From: Acridotheres tristis | Taxonomy: Eukaryota > Chordata > Aves > Passeriformes > Sturnidae | Direction: 5' to 3' | NCBI GenBank assembly: GCA_037013685.1 | Contig: CM072885.1 | Span: 66,319,785-66,383,784, forward strand | Length of the DNA stretch: 64,000 bases | Shown here: positions 50,149 to 59,600 of the stretch, piece by piece | How the letters are laid out: each line of letters starts with the position of its first letter | Position numbering within the stretch: the first letter of the stretch is position 1 | Made by a program: the position numbers and the translations under genes | Notes under the pieces: model-generated | Database searches by the model: none | Seen by the model: the letters and a program-made list of their open reading frames with translations, nothing else | Told to the model about the DNA's origin: nothing

Positions 50149-50222
50149 GAATGGCCTCTGCCAGGGCTTTAAAAGCGACTGTCAGGCCCAGCTGCTGGAT
50201 CAGGCTAAAGACTGAAAACTCC
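50149..50222 (+). pseudogene. RAD51: RAD51-like exon 7 remnant (internal deletion)
   Basis: After 'gtgattttgcag' the block starts 'gaatggcctctg' (like the YGL codons). It then jumps to 'ccagggctttaaaagcgact' and 'caggcccagctgctggatca', which match the ARAF and HQTQLLYQ codons. About 35-40 bases in between (the GSDVLDNVAY codons) are missing, probably removed between short direct repeats (ggcct-tg). The donor is lost. Order and spacing after exon 6 support the call. Confidence 0.65.
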
Positions 50223-51850
50223 TTTTCTTGCCCTGCATCCCCAGGGATGCTCTGTGTCCGTGTGTCTCTTTTCCTGTGGCACCTCAGGGATGCTCCCGGA
50301 GTAGTGGGCAGAGGAAGCTGTGGCTGTCAGTGGGAACTCGGGACAGCCGAGCACGGCCGGAGCTGTTGGGAAGAGAGAGATCTCCCAGATCTCCCTCGGG
50401 GCTGCAGCACAGCTGAGCCCCGGGAGCTTCCTGGGCAGCGTTCCCATGGGACCACACCCCGCGCGTTTCCCTGGATCCCATCCTGGGCGCGGTGCAGCAG
50501 AATCTCGGTGGCCACAGTTGGGAACTCGGTGAATTGGAAGCAAAGGTGAAGGGTTTGTCCATGGAGAGAACGGTGATTTATAAAGCAAAGCAGAGTGGTA
50601 TTCCACACCAGAGATTTGGGATGGTCTCAATCCATAATCCTTCTGTTCATTTTCTTTTGGATGCTGCAGGCTGCTGTCCTGGGGGAGCTACTCCTTTCCA
50701 TTTCCATCTAATTTTCTGTATTTCATTAGTTCTCTGTGGAAATCTGCTTTTAATGAAAAGGCCCAGGAGGATGTTGATGACATCCCAGGTTCCTGGAATT
50801 CAGAGGTGTGTGCTCAGACCAAGGATTGTTCTGGCTGGCAGAAGCTGCACCAATCTCCCAAGAATGTCAGTCTGGATTTGTCTTTTCTCCCAGCTTTCCC
50901 AATTCTCAGATTGGGGGTGTAGTGCAGCTCTGCCCTGTGTATCTCCTAGAAGAGTTTTGGGGTTAGAAATGATCTTCTATAATCTGCAATATTTCTCTAG
51001 AACTCGATTAAAAATAATAAAACTGTATCAATGTCGTTTGGATTGGTTCATCTGCATTGGTTAATTAAATCACTGAGAAGGGGTTTGAGCAGCCCTTGGT
51101 TGGAGCTGGCAGCTCTTCCTTATTGTCTCTACATTCTCTGAATTTCTTGGAATTATTTCTTAAGCAGTTACTGCAATCAAGATACACAATGAGGAAAACA
51201 GCATTGCTGCCCTGCTGGATTGGGAAATCCAAGGGCAGTTCCTTGGAGAGACTGAGGGGATGGGGAGCTGAGCCTCAGGCTGGGTTTTGGCAGTGGGAAT
51301 TCAGTGAGGAGGGGAGATGCCCCAAAACTGGTTACAGCCAACTCTGCTGGGTTTGGGTGCCCCTACCCCAAAAAAGGATCCTGGTTAAAGGGGGGGACTT
51401 GAGGAAGCAGCGAGATGTGCTGGGGGGGCTGTGCTGGAACCTCCAAACCCTGGGCAGGGATGGTGAGCAGTGCCAGAGACACAGGAACACTATGAAAGGA
51501 GGGGCTGTCACCTCTAAATTCCAGCCAGGAATGCTGGGCACTGCTAGCTCTTTAGGACACTCCCTGACACAGAGAGTTTTCTCATTATTTTCTGTCGTGC
51601 TTAACACTTGGCACTTCATTAGAGACCCACAGGTCAAAAATCCCATGGGAGCAGCTGGAATCAGCCGATCACACAGAAGCCGGTTCAGGATTGGAAATGA
51701 GCTGTTCCACAGATTTCTTTTTCCCAATGCATTTTTAATTTAAAGCAGGATACTGCCCGCCCCCCTACTCTTCTAACCCGTATCCTTTATTTTTGGGGTT
51801 CCTCCCTGACAATTACCTGCCTGTGCTGGATAAAATATTCAAAACAAATT
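50223..51850. other. no gene identified; expected place of RAD51 exons 8-10
   Basis: I read both strands for the Walker B, SGRGELSAR, VVITNQVVAQ and C-terminal blocks and found no clear match. A stretch at about 51,207-51,290 ('gccctgctggattggga' ... 'ggggagctgagcctcaggc') is a possible heavily decayed exon 8, too weak to call. ORFs of 190 and 215 codons here match nothing I know. Confidence 0.5.
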
Positions 51851-51904
51851 CCGCCGCCTCTGCGAAGACCGGCGGGGTCTGGGGGGGTCCCGGAGCCCCG
51901 GCGG

Positions 51905-52575
51905 GGCCGCAGCCGGAGCGGCAGCGCCGGGCTCGGCCCCAGCGCCCGTCCCGGAGCGGCTCCTCCCGCCCGGTCCTCATCCCCGAGCCCCCGCCCCGCT
52001 CCTCCGGCCCCGGGACCCCGGCGGACACGGGCAGGACCTGGACCCGGACCCCCGGTCCCAGCCCCGGTTCGGCCCAGCTGTGGCGGGCGGGGCCGCGAGT
52101 GACGGCACCGGCCCCATCCCGGGCAGGGCGGGGCTCGGCGGGGAGCCCGGGATGCAGCCGGGGCTCCGTGAGGCGGGGCCCGGGCTCGGCTCAGGTGTGC
52201 GGGGCGGGGCCGAGGTGATTTAATACCCGGTAATCGCCTCGCCCGTCATTTGCTCACTCAGAGCACGGTGCGGGCGGGAGCTGCTGTGCGGGCTCCGCAG
52301 GTGAGGCGCGGGGGCTTCATTCTCCCCGAATTCTCCTTCTTTTTCCGCCCTTTCCCTCCCTCCAAACCCGACCGTCCCACACTCCTTCGTCTCCTGTCCT
52401 TACTCCGCTACTACTTTCAGTTCCCCTCTTGCCCTTCTCTGTCCACTCTCCCGCTTCCCTCCGCACCCCAACCCTTCCTCACCCCCATCTCTCCTCTCTC
52501 TCCATTCCCGCTCTCCTCCTTTCCGCCCCCAGCCGCGGGGCTCGGGGTGCCGGAGAATAAAGCCCAGAGGGCCGG
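51905..52575 (+). repeat. inverted duplication, left arm
   Basis: Matching blocks with the right arm, in order: 51,931-51,965 with 53,547-53,580 ('cagcgcccgtcccggagcgg' versus minus 'cagcgcccgtcccgaagcgg'); 52,021-52,055 with 53,383-53,414 ('cggacacgggcaggacctgg'); GC boxes near 52,200 with 53,215; a pyrimidine tract at 52,315-52,530; and the perfect 46-base end at 52,530-52,575. Confidence 0.85.
52530..52575 (+). repeat. perfect 46-base inverted repeat, left copy
   Basis: Begins 'cagccgcggggctcggggtg', contains AATAAA (in 'ggagaataaagccc') and ends 'cccagagggccgg'. It is identical, reverse-complemented, to 52,778-52,823. The 202-base spacer puts the centre near 52,676. A pyrimidine tract ending in 'cccccag' lies just before it and would serve as a splice acceptor. 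Confidence 0.95.
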
Positions 52576-52701
52576 AGCCCGGCGCCCCCTGCCCTCGCTG
52601 GAGTGCCCGCACGGGGCCGGACCCGCTCGGCGGGACCCCGCCATTCCGGTCCAACACACGGCCCGACAGCGCCGGGGCTCCGGCTTTCCTCACATCACAC
52701 T

Positions 52702-52738
52702 GGGGGTCCCGGGGGGAGGGGGTTTGGTTGGGTTAGGG
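52702..52738 (+). other. G-quadruplex-type run in the loop of the inverted repeat
   Basis: Five G-runs of three or more (GGGGG, GGGGGG, GGGGG, GGG, GGG) with short loops, ending in a telomere-like GGGTTAGGG. It lies within the spacer between the two 46-base arms. Confidence 0.7.
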
Positions 52739-52777
52739 TGAACCCCTCCTCAGAAGGGTTCCGGGGGGTGGGAGGGC

Positions 52778-52823
52778 CCGGCCCTCTGGGCTTTATTCTC
52801 CGGCACCCCGAGCCCCGCGGCTG
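52778..52823 (-). repeat. perfect 46-base inverted repeat, right copy
   Basis: Reverse complement of 52,530-52,575, including a minus-strand AATAAA. Right of it the + strand turns purine-rich for about 270 bases, mirroring the pyrimidine tract of the left arm. Confidence 0.95.
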
Positions 52824-53605
52824 CGGGGGGAAAGGAGGAGAGCGGGGGATGGAGAACAGGAATAGTGGGACACAGGAGGTGGTCGGGGGAGGGTGGCAAG
52901 GACAGAGGGCGAGGGTGGAGTCGGGGCGTGCGGACAGCAGGGGAGGATTGAAAGGAGGCTGGGGGAAACGAGGGGGAAGGTGGAAGGAGAGAATGGAGGG
53001 ATAGGGCTGGGGTGTGTAGGGGGAGAGGGAAATGGGATGGGGGGACTGGGCCGGGGGGGAGGGAGTAGGGGATGGGGAGAAAGGAGAGGTATACAGGAAA
53101 AGAAATACAAACGAAAAGAAAATAAATATAGAGGCCAGTCCGGCCTCAGCCTCCAGCTCCGAGCGCCGAGAGGCAAATGGCTCCAAAGGCAAGTCCCGGG
53201 GCTTGAATCCCCTGGGCCCCGCCCCGCGCACCTGCGCCGGCCCCGCCCTTCACACCTGTGCCGGCCTCGCCCATAAATGCCGGCTGATCCGCGCCCGCTC
53301 GGTGCGGTGGATTCTCGTTCTGGGCTGTGGCGGGACCGGTGCTCGGAGCGCTGTGCAGAGCCCGAGGCGCTGAAGTGGAGCCGGTACCGGGATCCGGGTC
53401 CTGCCCGTGTCTGCTGGGGGTCCTGGGCGGAGCCGCTTCTTTCTCGGCGGGCGGGATGGGGGATTTGGGCTAGGATGGTGTCTGGGATGGCCGCGGGTGG
53501 AATGGGGGATCTGAGCTGGGTTGAGGTCCGGGATGGCCGTGAGCCTGAGGAGCCGCTTCGGGACGGGCGCTGGGGTCGAGCTTGGCACTGCTGCTCCAGC
53601 TTCGG
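52778..53605 (-). repeat. inverted duplication, right arm
   Basis: The minus strand repeats the order of the left arm. This arm is about 150 bases longer, mainly because of a tandem duplication of about 45 bases at 53,449-53,540 ('gcgggatgggggatttgggc' and 'ggaatgggggatctgagctg', each ending in 'gggatggcc'). Confidence 0.82.
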
Positions 53606-53809
53606 CCGGCGCGGGGCTGGGGTTACGCTCGGGCTCTGGGCACGGTCCGGCTGCGGGGAGCCGGGGCTGTGCCGGTGCCGGGCGGAGGGCGGCGGTTCCC
53701 GGAGCAGGCGCTGGATCGCGGCTGGAAGCGGGCGGGGCGCGGGGACCGCCCGTGCCGGCCCCGGGACCCCCCGACGCCGCCGCTCCCTCAGCGCCGCCCG
53801 GCCCCTGGG

Positions 53810-53823
53810 GCGCCCCCTGGCGG
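53810..53823 (-). promoter_or_regulatory. CTCF-like site 1
   Basis: Minus strand CCGCCAGGGGGCGC, one step from the CTCF core consensus as I recall it. Confidence 0.5.
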
Positions 53824-53847
53824 ACATGGAGCGGCGGTGCGAGCGCA

Positions 53848-53861
53848 GCGCCCCCTGCTGG
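53848..53861 (-). promoter_or_regulatory. CTCF-like site 2
   Basis: Minus strand CCAGCAGGGGGCGC, a full match to the remembered CTCF core. It has the same orientation as site 1, 38 bases away, at the edge of the inverted duplication. Confidence 0.55.
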
Positions 53862-54218
53862 GCAGGGCCGGCCCCGCCCGGGACCCCCGAGGGCACCGAA
53901 CCGGAGACACCGAACCGAGCCGCGGGCCCAGCACCGCTCTCCTCCCCCTCTCCGCGCCCCCGCGGAACGAGCGGGGCTGGATCGCCGCGGGCGGGAGGAA
54001 ACGCTCCGGCGCTGCCGCTCTTGCTTCGGCTGTGCCCGGTGTGGGACCGGGACCCCGCCGGGACTCGGACCCGCTCCAGCCGCTCATCCGGCACCTGCCG
54101 GGTGAGACCTGATGCTCTCCCTCCTCTCCCCCACTTTCTCTGTGACTCGCACTTTCCAATGGAAAAACCTCTGGGTTTAAAAAGCCAGTGAAAACTGTTT
54201 ACTTTTTATTTTCGGAGC

Positions 54219-54353
54219 ACAGGAGACTCTGAGTTGGAAAGAGCCAGGAGGATCATCAAGTCAAACGGTGGTCAGTGATTGGCCCATGTGGGGACTGAAT
54301 TCAGAATCTTGGCCTTCTTAGCACCCTGCTCCAAGCGCCTGAGCCAATCTCAG
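54219..54353 (-). repeat. tRNA-Ile-derived SINE with CR1-like tail (TguSINE1-like)
   Basis: On the minus strand the head (54,353 down to 54,280) follows the body of tRNA-Ile: 'agattggctcaggcgcttgg', 'gggtgctaagaaggccaaga', 'tcagtccccacatgggcca'. The tail reads 'ttgatgatcctcctggctct' and 'ttccaactcagagt', the CR1 3' signature. This head-tail combination is, from memory, that of the songbird SINE TguSINE1. It is diverged and has no tRNA function. Confidence 0.75.
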
Positions 54354-54549
54354 GGTCATGAGGAAGGTCCTGCCTGGGCTGGGAACAGCTGCTGCCAGCA
54401 AGGGAATTCTTAGGCTAATGCAGCTCCTTCTTTTCTGTTCATGCTGCTTTACACACCAGCCCCTAGAATGGCTCTAGAGCAGAACTGGCCGGTGCCTGGC
54501 ATGACAGCAAAGAACTCTTATCATAACTCTGTTTTCCCACCCTTTTCAG

Positions 54550-54700
54550 GATTTATCCAGCAGTAGTAAAGATGCTCATTCCATGTCCCTTTCCAGAAGA
54601 AATGAGCAGAACAAGTCCTGAGGGTTCACTTGGTCCATGGCCAAAGCTCTTCTGGAGAGTGTCAGGGCTCATCCAGCCTGCAGAGGGGCGTTTGCTGCAG
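54550..54700 (+). other. exon-like block downstream of the CpG island
   Basis: Acceptor 'acccttttcag' and strong donor GCTGCAG|GTGAGTG delimit 151 bases with one frame open throughout (reads IYPAVVKMLIPCPFPEEM and so on). Joined to the CpG-island donor at 54,101 this frame would continue into a low-complexity alanine/proline-rich reading. I recognise no protein, so a noncoding transcript is the safer guess. It runs toward the 3' end of TRIM24. Confidence 0.3.
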
Positions 54701-55900
54701 GTGAGTGTTCACAGCCCAAAATCACAGCAGGAGCTGAGGCTGGGGCTGTTTTTCGGGCCCAGAGCTGCACGGAGCCCTCAGTGACTGCAGCTCGCTGCCA
54801 GGAACGTTCCTTGGTGTTTCCTCAGTGTGTCCCAGCTGGCTGGGAATGCGGGGCAGGAGGAGGCTCGGAGCCCCAGAAACGGAACCAGCACCTCTTGTCC
54901 TCGGTGTTTGCAGGGGAGGAACTGTGCCTGCAGTGTCCTGCCCGTGGCACACAGCGTGCCAAGCACACATCCCGGGGATGGGCACTGGGATGGATGTGGA
55001 TAAAGGGCTGCCCACAGCTCCTGGGCCAGGGGGCTGCCCTGAACAGGCACCTGGAGATGCTTCAGCCTGGACAGACCCCACTGACACCCCAAAATTACCC
55101 CAAGGAACAGCTGGCAGTACCTGGGAATGTCAGCAGGGTGGGTTTGCAGAGGGGCTCAGACAGCAATTCCTGGTGCTGACCTCCCAGAGCTCCTGCACAC
55201 TCCCAGGTATGTCCCACCCACCCCAAATCCCTTCCAGCCTGGAGACATCATCCATCAGCACTGTTAAAGCCAAGGGAATCTTCTCTCATATAGAAATTAA
55301 ACCCCAAGCAGTAGCTCTCAGAGATGCCTTAAAATGAAAGGTTAGAGTTGGACGTTTTGTTTGGATTTAGTTTGGAGTTTTTCAGGGAGCCAGCTGGAAC
55401 TACAGAACTGATGGAAGGCTTTCACAGGTGGGTCCCACTGAAGGTGTGCTTCAAGGGCAGAAGCAATCCTAATGTTGTTGTCAGAGCTCCTGGAAAGTAG
55501 ATGGAACAAAATAAGGAAATTCACCCTCATTTTCTGGTGATCAGGGACAGATGGAGAGCTGAAGAGCAACAGCTTTCTCTCCAAACTTCTGTACTCCCAA
55601 AGTGAATACTGGTTGTATTCTGACATATTTAGAAATATGGGAAAAGAACAAGAGATTGTGGACAGAAAGGATGCTTTTGCTCTCCTCTTTAAAAATTCAC
55701 AAAAATGACTGGTTTGGCAAACAAACATTTTTCCACTCAAGACTTTCCCACCAACTTCATTAAACAGAGGTACATCACAGTTGAGACACCTGTTAAACAA
55801 AATAGTACAGAAATACCATTGTTTGCTGCTGGTGGTGAGAAAAATGGTGCAAACCAAAATATTCTGTCCATTACTTCCTCCATTAGAAACACAAATTCCT
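54701..55900. other. region between the exon-like block and the TRIM24 3' end
   Basis: No coding exon recognised. The left half (to 55,330) is GC-richer and the right half AT-rich. A minus-strand ORF of 171 codons at 55,342-55,857 lies downstream of, or within, a long TRIM24 3' UTR and has no known domain. Confidence 0.45.
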
Positions 55901-55901
55901 C

Positions 55902-55921
55902 TTTTTTTTTTTTTTTTTTTT
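55902..55921 (-). terminator. TRIM24: possible TRIM24 poly(A) site region
   Basis: On the minus strand an ATTAAA variant signal (55,931-55,936) is followed within 10 bases by 20 genomic A residues. It could be the cleavage region of a 3' UTR of about 500 bases, or only an A-rich tract. Another AATAAA on the same strand lies near 54,205. Human TRIM24 has a long 3' UTR, so the true end is uncertain. Confidence 0.3.
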
Positions 55922-56441
55922 AAAGTTATTTTTAATACCCTCTCCCTTACATTTTAAAATTTCCAATAGCTTTGCTGGGGGCAACTAGGCTTTCATTATA
56001 CCAATCAGTAATCACAGGACAATAACGTTACACCATCTTTTTTCATGGCTTGTGTTAAATACAGTACAGAGAGATCAAATTATGGCCAGCCATATGCCTT
56101 TGGTAAAATTAAAAGTCTGGTGAGATTACATTTTCTTCAAACTCAGAAAGCCACATGTTGAACTCGTGTTTTGAAGTTCAATTCTATACAAACTTCTTCT
56201 TCAAAGCAAAGTTAAACAGCTGTTACACCACAGAAATGGCAATTTTTAAGCTGCTCCAGAAAAGAGATGAAAGGTTTGAACTTCAGAGAAGCTCTTCACA
56301 TGCCTTGATCTCCATCAGATTTGTGTTTCAGACAGGGGGTAAAAAGTCTAGTAAATATTCACAAGCCTACAAGTCAAAACAGTGATACCAGTGATAAATA
56401 TTCTCAGTTTTTAAAAAACTTTCTGTAGTAACACATGTGGC
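55922..56441 (-). other. TRIM24: TRIM24 3' untranslated region (at least part)
   Basis: AT-rich sequence directly after the TRIM24 stop codon with no repeat or competing ORF. Assigned as 3' UTR by position. Confidence 0.65.
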
Positions 56442-56651
56442 TCATTTAAGCAACTGACGGTCTTCTCCTTTGAGGCGTTTTTTCCGTGGCTGTACAAAGT
56501 CATCATCCGAGTCATCAGTAAGTTCTGGATTATCTTTTTCACTCTGGCTGCTTGGCTGGACAGGGAACTTTCTCTCAGGATAAAGATTGCTTAGGAGATC
56601 TTCAAAGTAGGCTTCGAGTTTCATGCCAGCATCAGCCACTTCTGAATCAGG
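56442..56651 (-). CDS. TRIM24: TRIM24 last coding exon
   Basis: Acceptor 'aattcccccaacag', then [30 protein letters not shown], an acidic DDSDDDF and [16 protein letters not shown] with stop at 56,442. It encodes the last bromodomain helix and a basic tail that is probably a nuclear localisation signal. 69 residues. The human counterpart has LKSIEERQLLK, so one residue is missing in the tail here. Confidence 0.96.
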   Translation of the reverse strand, partial: PDSEVADAGMKLEAYFEDLLSNLYPERKFPVQPSSQSEKDNPELTDDSDDDFVQPRKKRLKGEDRQLLK

Positions 56652-59600
56652 CTGTTGGGGGAATTAACATCAGTGCATCATGAAATAGCTCTGTACTTAG
56701 ATCACATTAGGTCTTTTAGGTACTAACTACAAAAAAACATCACTCAGCAGCAAGAATGGCTATGGAGCAGAGGGCCCCAAAGAGCCCAAAAACATGGAGG
56801 GAGGGCAGATCTTCCAGCCAACAACCCCCAATGATTTTTGTCTCTGACAGGTGACCATAGAAGCCACAAAAGTCACACTGCCTGGGTTCTCAAAGCTATA
56901 TAAAGATTCTAAGAACTCTTAAATCCTAACTGGGGTGGGAGCAGGGGGACAGACTTGTGTTGTGCTGTTGAGTCACACAGATATGCCCTCAGGGTGTTAT
57001 AAACTTCTCTAGCTTACAGATCTTTTTAGTAACAGTAAAAATATGACTTGGTAGACAATGACTGTAATGTGGAAGACTGAGCAGTCCTAAAGTTATCCAC
57101 AGCCACCCCAGCTATCAGTTTCCTGAAGCAGAGATCACCAGTATAGGAGTAATTCCTTCCAAGGGTGACTGGATGAGAACCCCACAGCGGCCACTGGGAG
57201 AAGCCTTTATTCCCACTGTTATGCTCTCTCATTTTGTGGTCCACTCAGAACCTGCATCTTTATTTCAAAACGTGTTCCTTTATGTGCAGTAGGGGATAAT
57301 AACAATTACTTAACATGCAACTTGAAATAAGGGTGAGGACAGAGCCCCCAGAATGAAAATCCCACTGAATTTAAGATCTGAAGCAAGGAGGACTAAACCA
57401 ATTTTTAGATCAGTCCCCACCATTAACCTGTATGGTGAAAAACTGTCCTTTGCTTTTAGCTGCTGTCCTGCCATTCAGCTGTATTTGTTACCATCCTCCT
57501 CCCTTCTATGGAAAGATCTCCACTGCAGAGTTATCTCAGATCACAGCAGTGCCAAATCTGATCTGTGTTCTCACTGCAGTCTCATCATCAAAGTAAGTTC
57601 ACGACAATAAGTAGTGAACTTGTGTTGTAAGTTCTACCCCCATTACAGTTTTCCTGAAAGCAACTAAGCCAACAGAACTTGATAAAGTATCTGCTTTACT
57701 AACCTCATTAAATTCAGCACAGTTCTGGAAAATCAGTCTGAAATCAGCCACAAAATCTTCTGGCTTTGTGTAGAATGAATTGGTCACTTCAAGTCTTTTC
57801 TTGATGGTTGACAAGTCCATAGGCTTTTTGATTATTTTGTAGTAATCAGGGACCTAAGCAGAGAAAAAGAAGTCCAAAATGTAATTGTTTTAAAAACCTT
57901 GAGATTTGAGGGAGTGAGCAAGATTTAGTCTCATCTTAAAAGTACAACTCAAAGATACAAGAATTGCACTTTTAACATATGTGCAGACAGTTTCTGGAAT
58001 AACAGTGCTGTGTGACAATTTGTTGGCTAAAATATACTCTTTCCAATGCCTGTTTTAAAATCAAAGAGACACACATAAAACCTCCACTAACAACATATAA
58101 TAGACCCAATGAGTTGGTTTGGACATTATTTTCAGGTGTAGTCAAATCAGCTATCTATTAAGTTTCATTTTCAAGACCACCATATGAAGTAAGTCCTTTG
58201 AAATGGTAGCAAATTTCAGAGATATCAATGGTTTTCATACCTGAACTGTGGCTGTAAGATTAAGATTTTTTGTCCTTTAGAAATAATAAGAAAGTAAATA
58301 AGAATGAAAGCTAGTGGTAATGTATATGTGTTTTTTCCTACTTTCTCCTAACTAGATCCGTGTTTTTAATACCTGAATCTAGTAACACACGACCATAATA
58401 TAAATAATCAATTAATCTCTTGTGCCATTTCTTATTATTAAACTCTGTGGAATGTTCTTCAGAATTCTTATTCAAATGGAATAAAGGCTGCAAAGGAACA
58501 TACAACGTTTTGATGAACTCTTTCCCCATTGACTTGTCCTTCCCCACTGACTTGTTTTGAAGAACATCTTTTCATCTGATCATGGTGGTAGCTCTTTGTG
58601 TCCTTGGACTTCTAATGCACCCAGGTACTGCTTACCAATTTAAACTAACAAATTTCAACTCAGTAAGAAATTGAGTTTCATATTAGTACTGTGGAGTACC
58701 CCAATTCTCAAAATAATGTTTAAAACCCTCAAATATATCCCAATTTACCTTCTCAGTGACGTAACTCAGGATATGAAGTTAGCAGTGTTAGAACTTACTT
58801 TCTGTAACTATTTTTGAAGTATTATGTAGAATCAGTTATTGTGGCATTTGACTTGTAAATCCCCTGCCAAACCAATGCTTTAACTTCTCCCTTCAGACAC
58901 TTTGACTAAAACTAAACATGTTTAATGCACTTAATGTCTGTGGAATTTGACTTATGGTAATGGACTTTAGAATGCCATTAGAAACACATGGCAAATAGGC
59001 TGCTAACATAAAATAGAAAGAAGTGAGGTACATACTGTGGGGGGAACTGGATCTTGAAAGGCAGGACTCATTTCATGACAGTAGAGATATAGCAGCAGTC
59101 TTTCACACTTCTGTGTCAAGAAAAATAGATACCCAAATGATTCAGGAATCCTACATGGCTTATTCTAAAATCACAAACTACAGAAAATACAGAACTCAGT
59201 ATTCACCGTTTTCTTTGTATATACAAATACATTAAACTGGATCTTGAGCCTTGAAAGAGATTCTAAAAAGACTTCTGTGTGATTTTATGCTTGCTGATTC
59301 CTTATCAGAATCTTTACAGGGCTTATAGAACTTACATTTAATGCAAAATACAAATAGAGCACATGTAAATAATAGTGTGAGAGAGTCTGTCCTCCACACA
59401 CATACACACTGCTCTTCATGGGCAATATGATCTGTCCTAAGATAAGAACACCAAGTGGGAATTGCAGGAGGAAGTGTCTGGATGCTTGCATAATTAATGT
59501 ATTCCAGAGGTGAGGGAGTGGTGATGGTTGTGATTGTTCTTGGTAGCCACAGGCCTGCAGAAGGTACAAAATCTCCTGGAGACGGGGCCAGCTGGGCAAG

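Larger units (their letters stand above)
47273..50222 (+). pseudogene. RAD51: unprocessed RAD51 pseudogene (exons 3-7 recognisable)
   Basis: Five consecutive blocks in the correct order match vertebrate RAD51 exons 3, 4, 5, 6 and 7 as I remember them. Exons 3-6 keep AG acceptors and GT donors. The introns are of ordinary size, so the locus arose by DNA duplication, not by retrocopying. It is RAD51 rather than DMC1, because it keeps the ATEF, IIQITT and SKELD-LLQ peptides. Frame is broken in exons 3 and 4, Walker A is damaged in exon 5, and exon 7 has an internal deletion. Exons 8-10 (Walker B, L1/L2 loops, C-terminus) are not convincingly present, and exon 2 is at best a weak trace near 46.06-46.13 kb. 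The functional RAD51 must lie elsewhere. The intron copies of CR1 may be older or younger than the duplication. Confidence 0.9.
51850..54120. promoter_or_regulatory. large CpG island with many GC boxes
   Basis: More than 2 kb of very GC- and CpG-rich DNA with repeated GGGCGGGGC boxes (near 52,085, 52,130, 52,203 and, on the minus strand, 53,215-53,250). Its left 1.7 kb is an inverted duplication. Long ORFs on both strands (up to 433 codons) are low-complexity R/P/S/G/A-rich and run through purine or pyrimidine tracts, so they are artefacts of missing stop codons. A donor at 52,299/52,300 (CCGCAG|GTGAGG) and another at 54,101/54,102 (GCCGG|GTGAGACC) suggest + strand first exons. No known protein is recognised. 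Confidence 0.75.

Noticed and set aside
52793..54094. 433-codon minus-strand ORF and overlapping 304- and 194-codon plus-strand ORFs
   Set aside because: They lie in a CpG island where stop codons are rare. Composition is low-complexity, they run through the inverted repeat and purine/pyrimidine tracts, and no domain is visible.
54280..54353. Possible functional tRNA-Ile gene
   Set aside because: Several stem mismatches and a fused CR1-like tail show that it is a SINE head.
55342..55857. 171-codon minus-strand ORF next to the TRIM24 stop
   Set aside because: No known domain, AT-rich, and in the probable 3' UTR or downstream flank of TRIM24.
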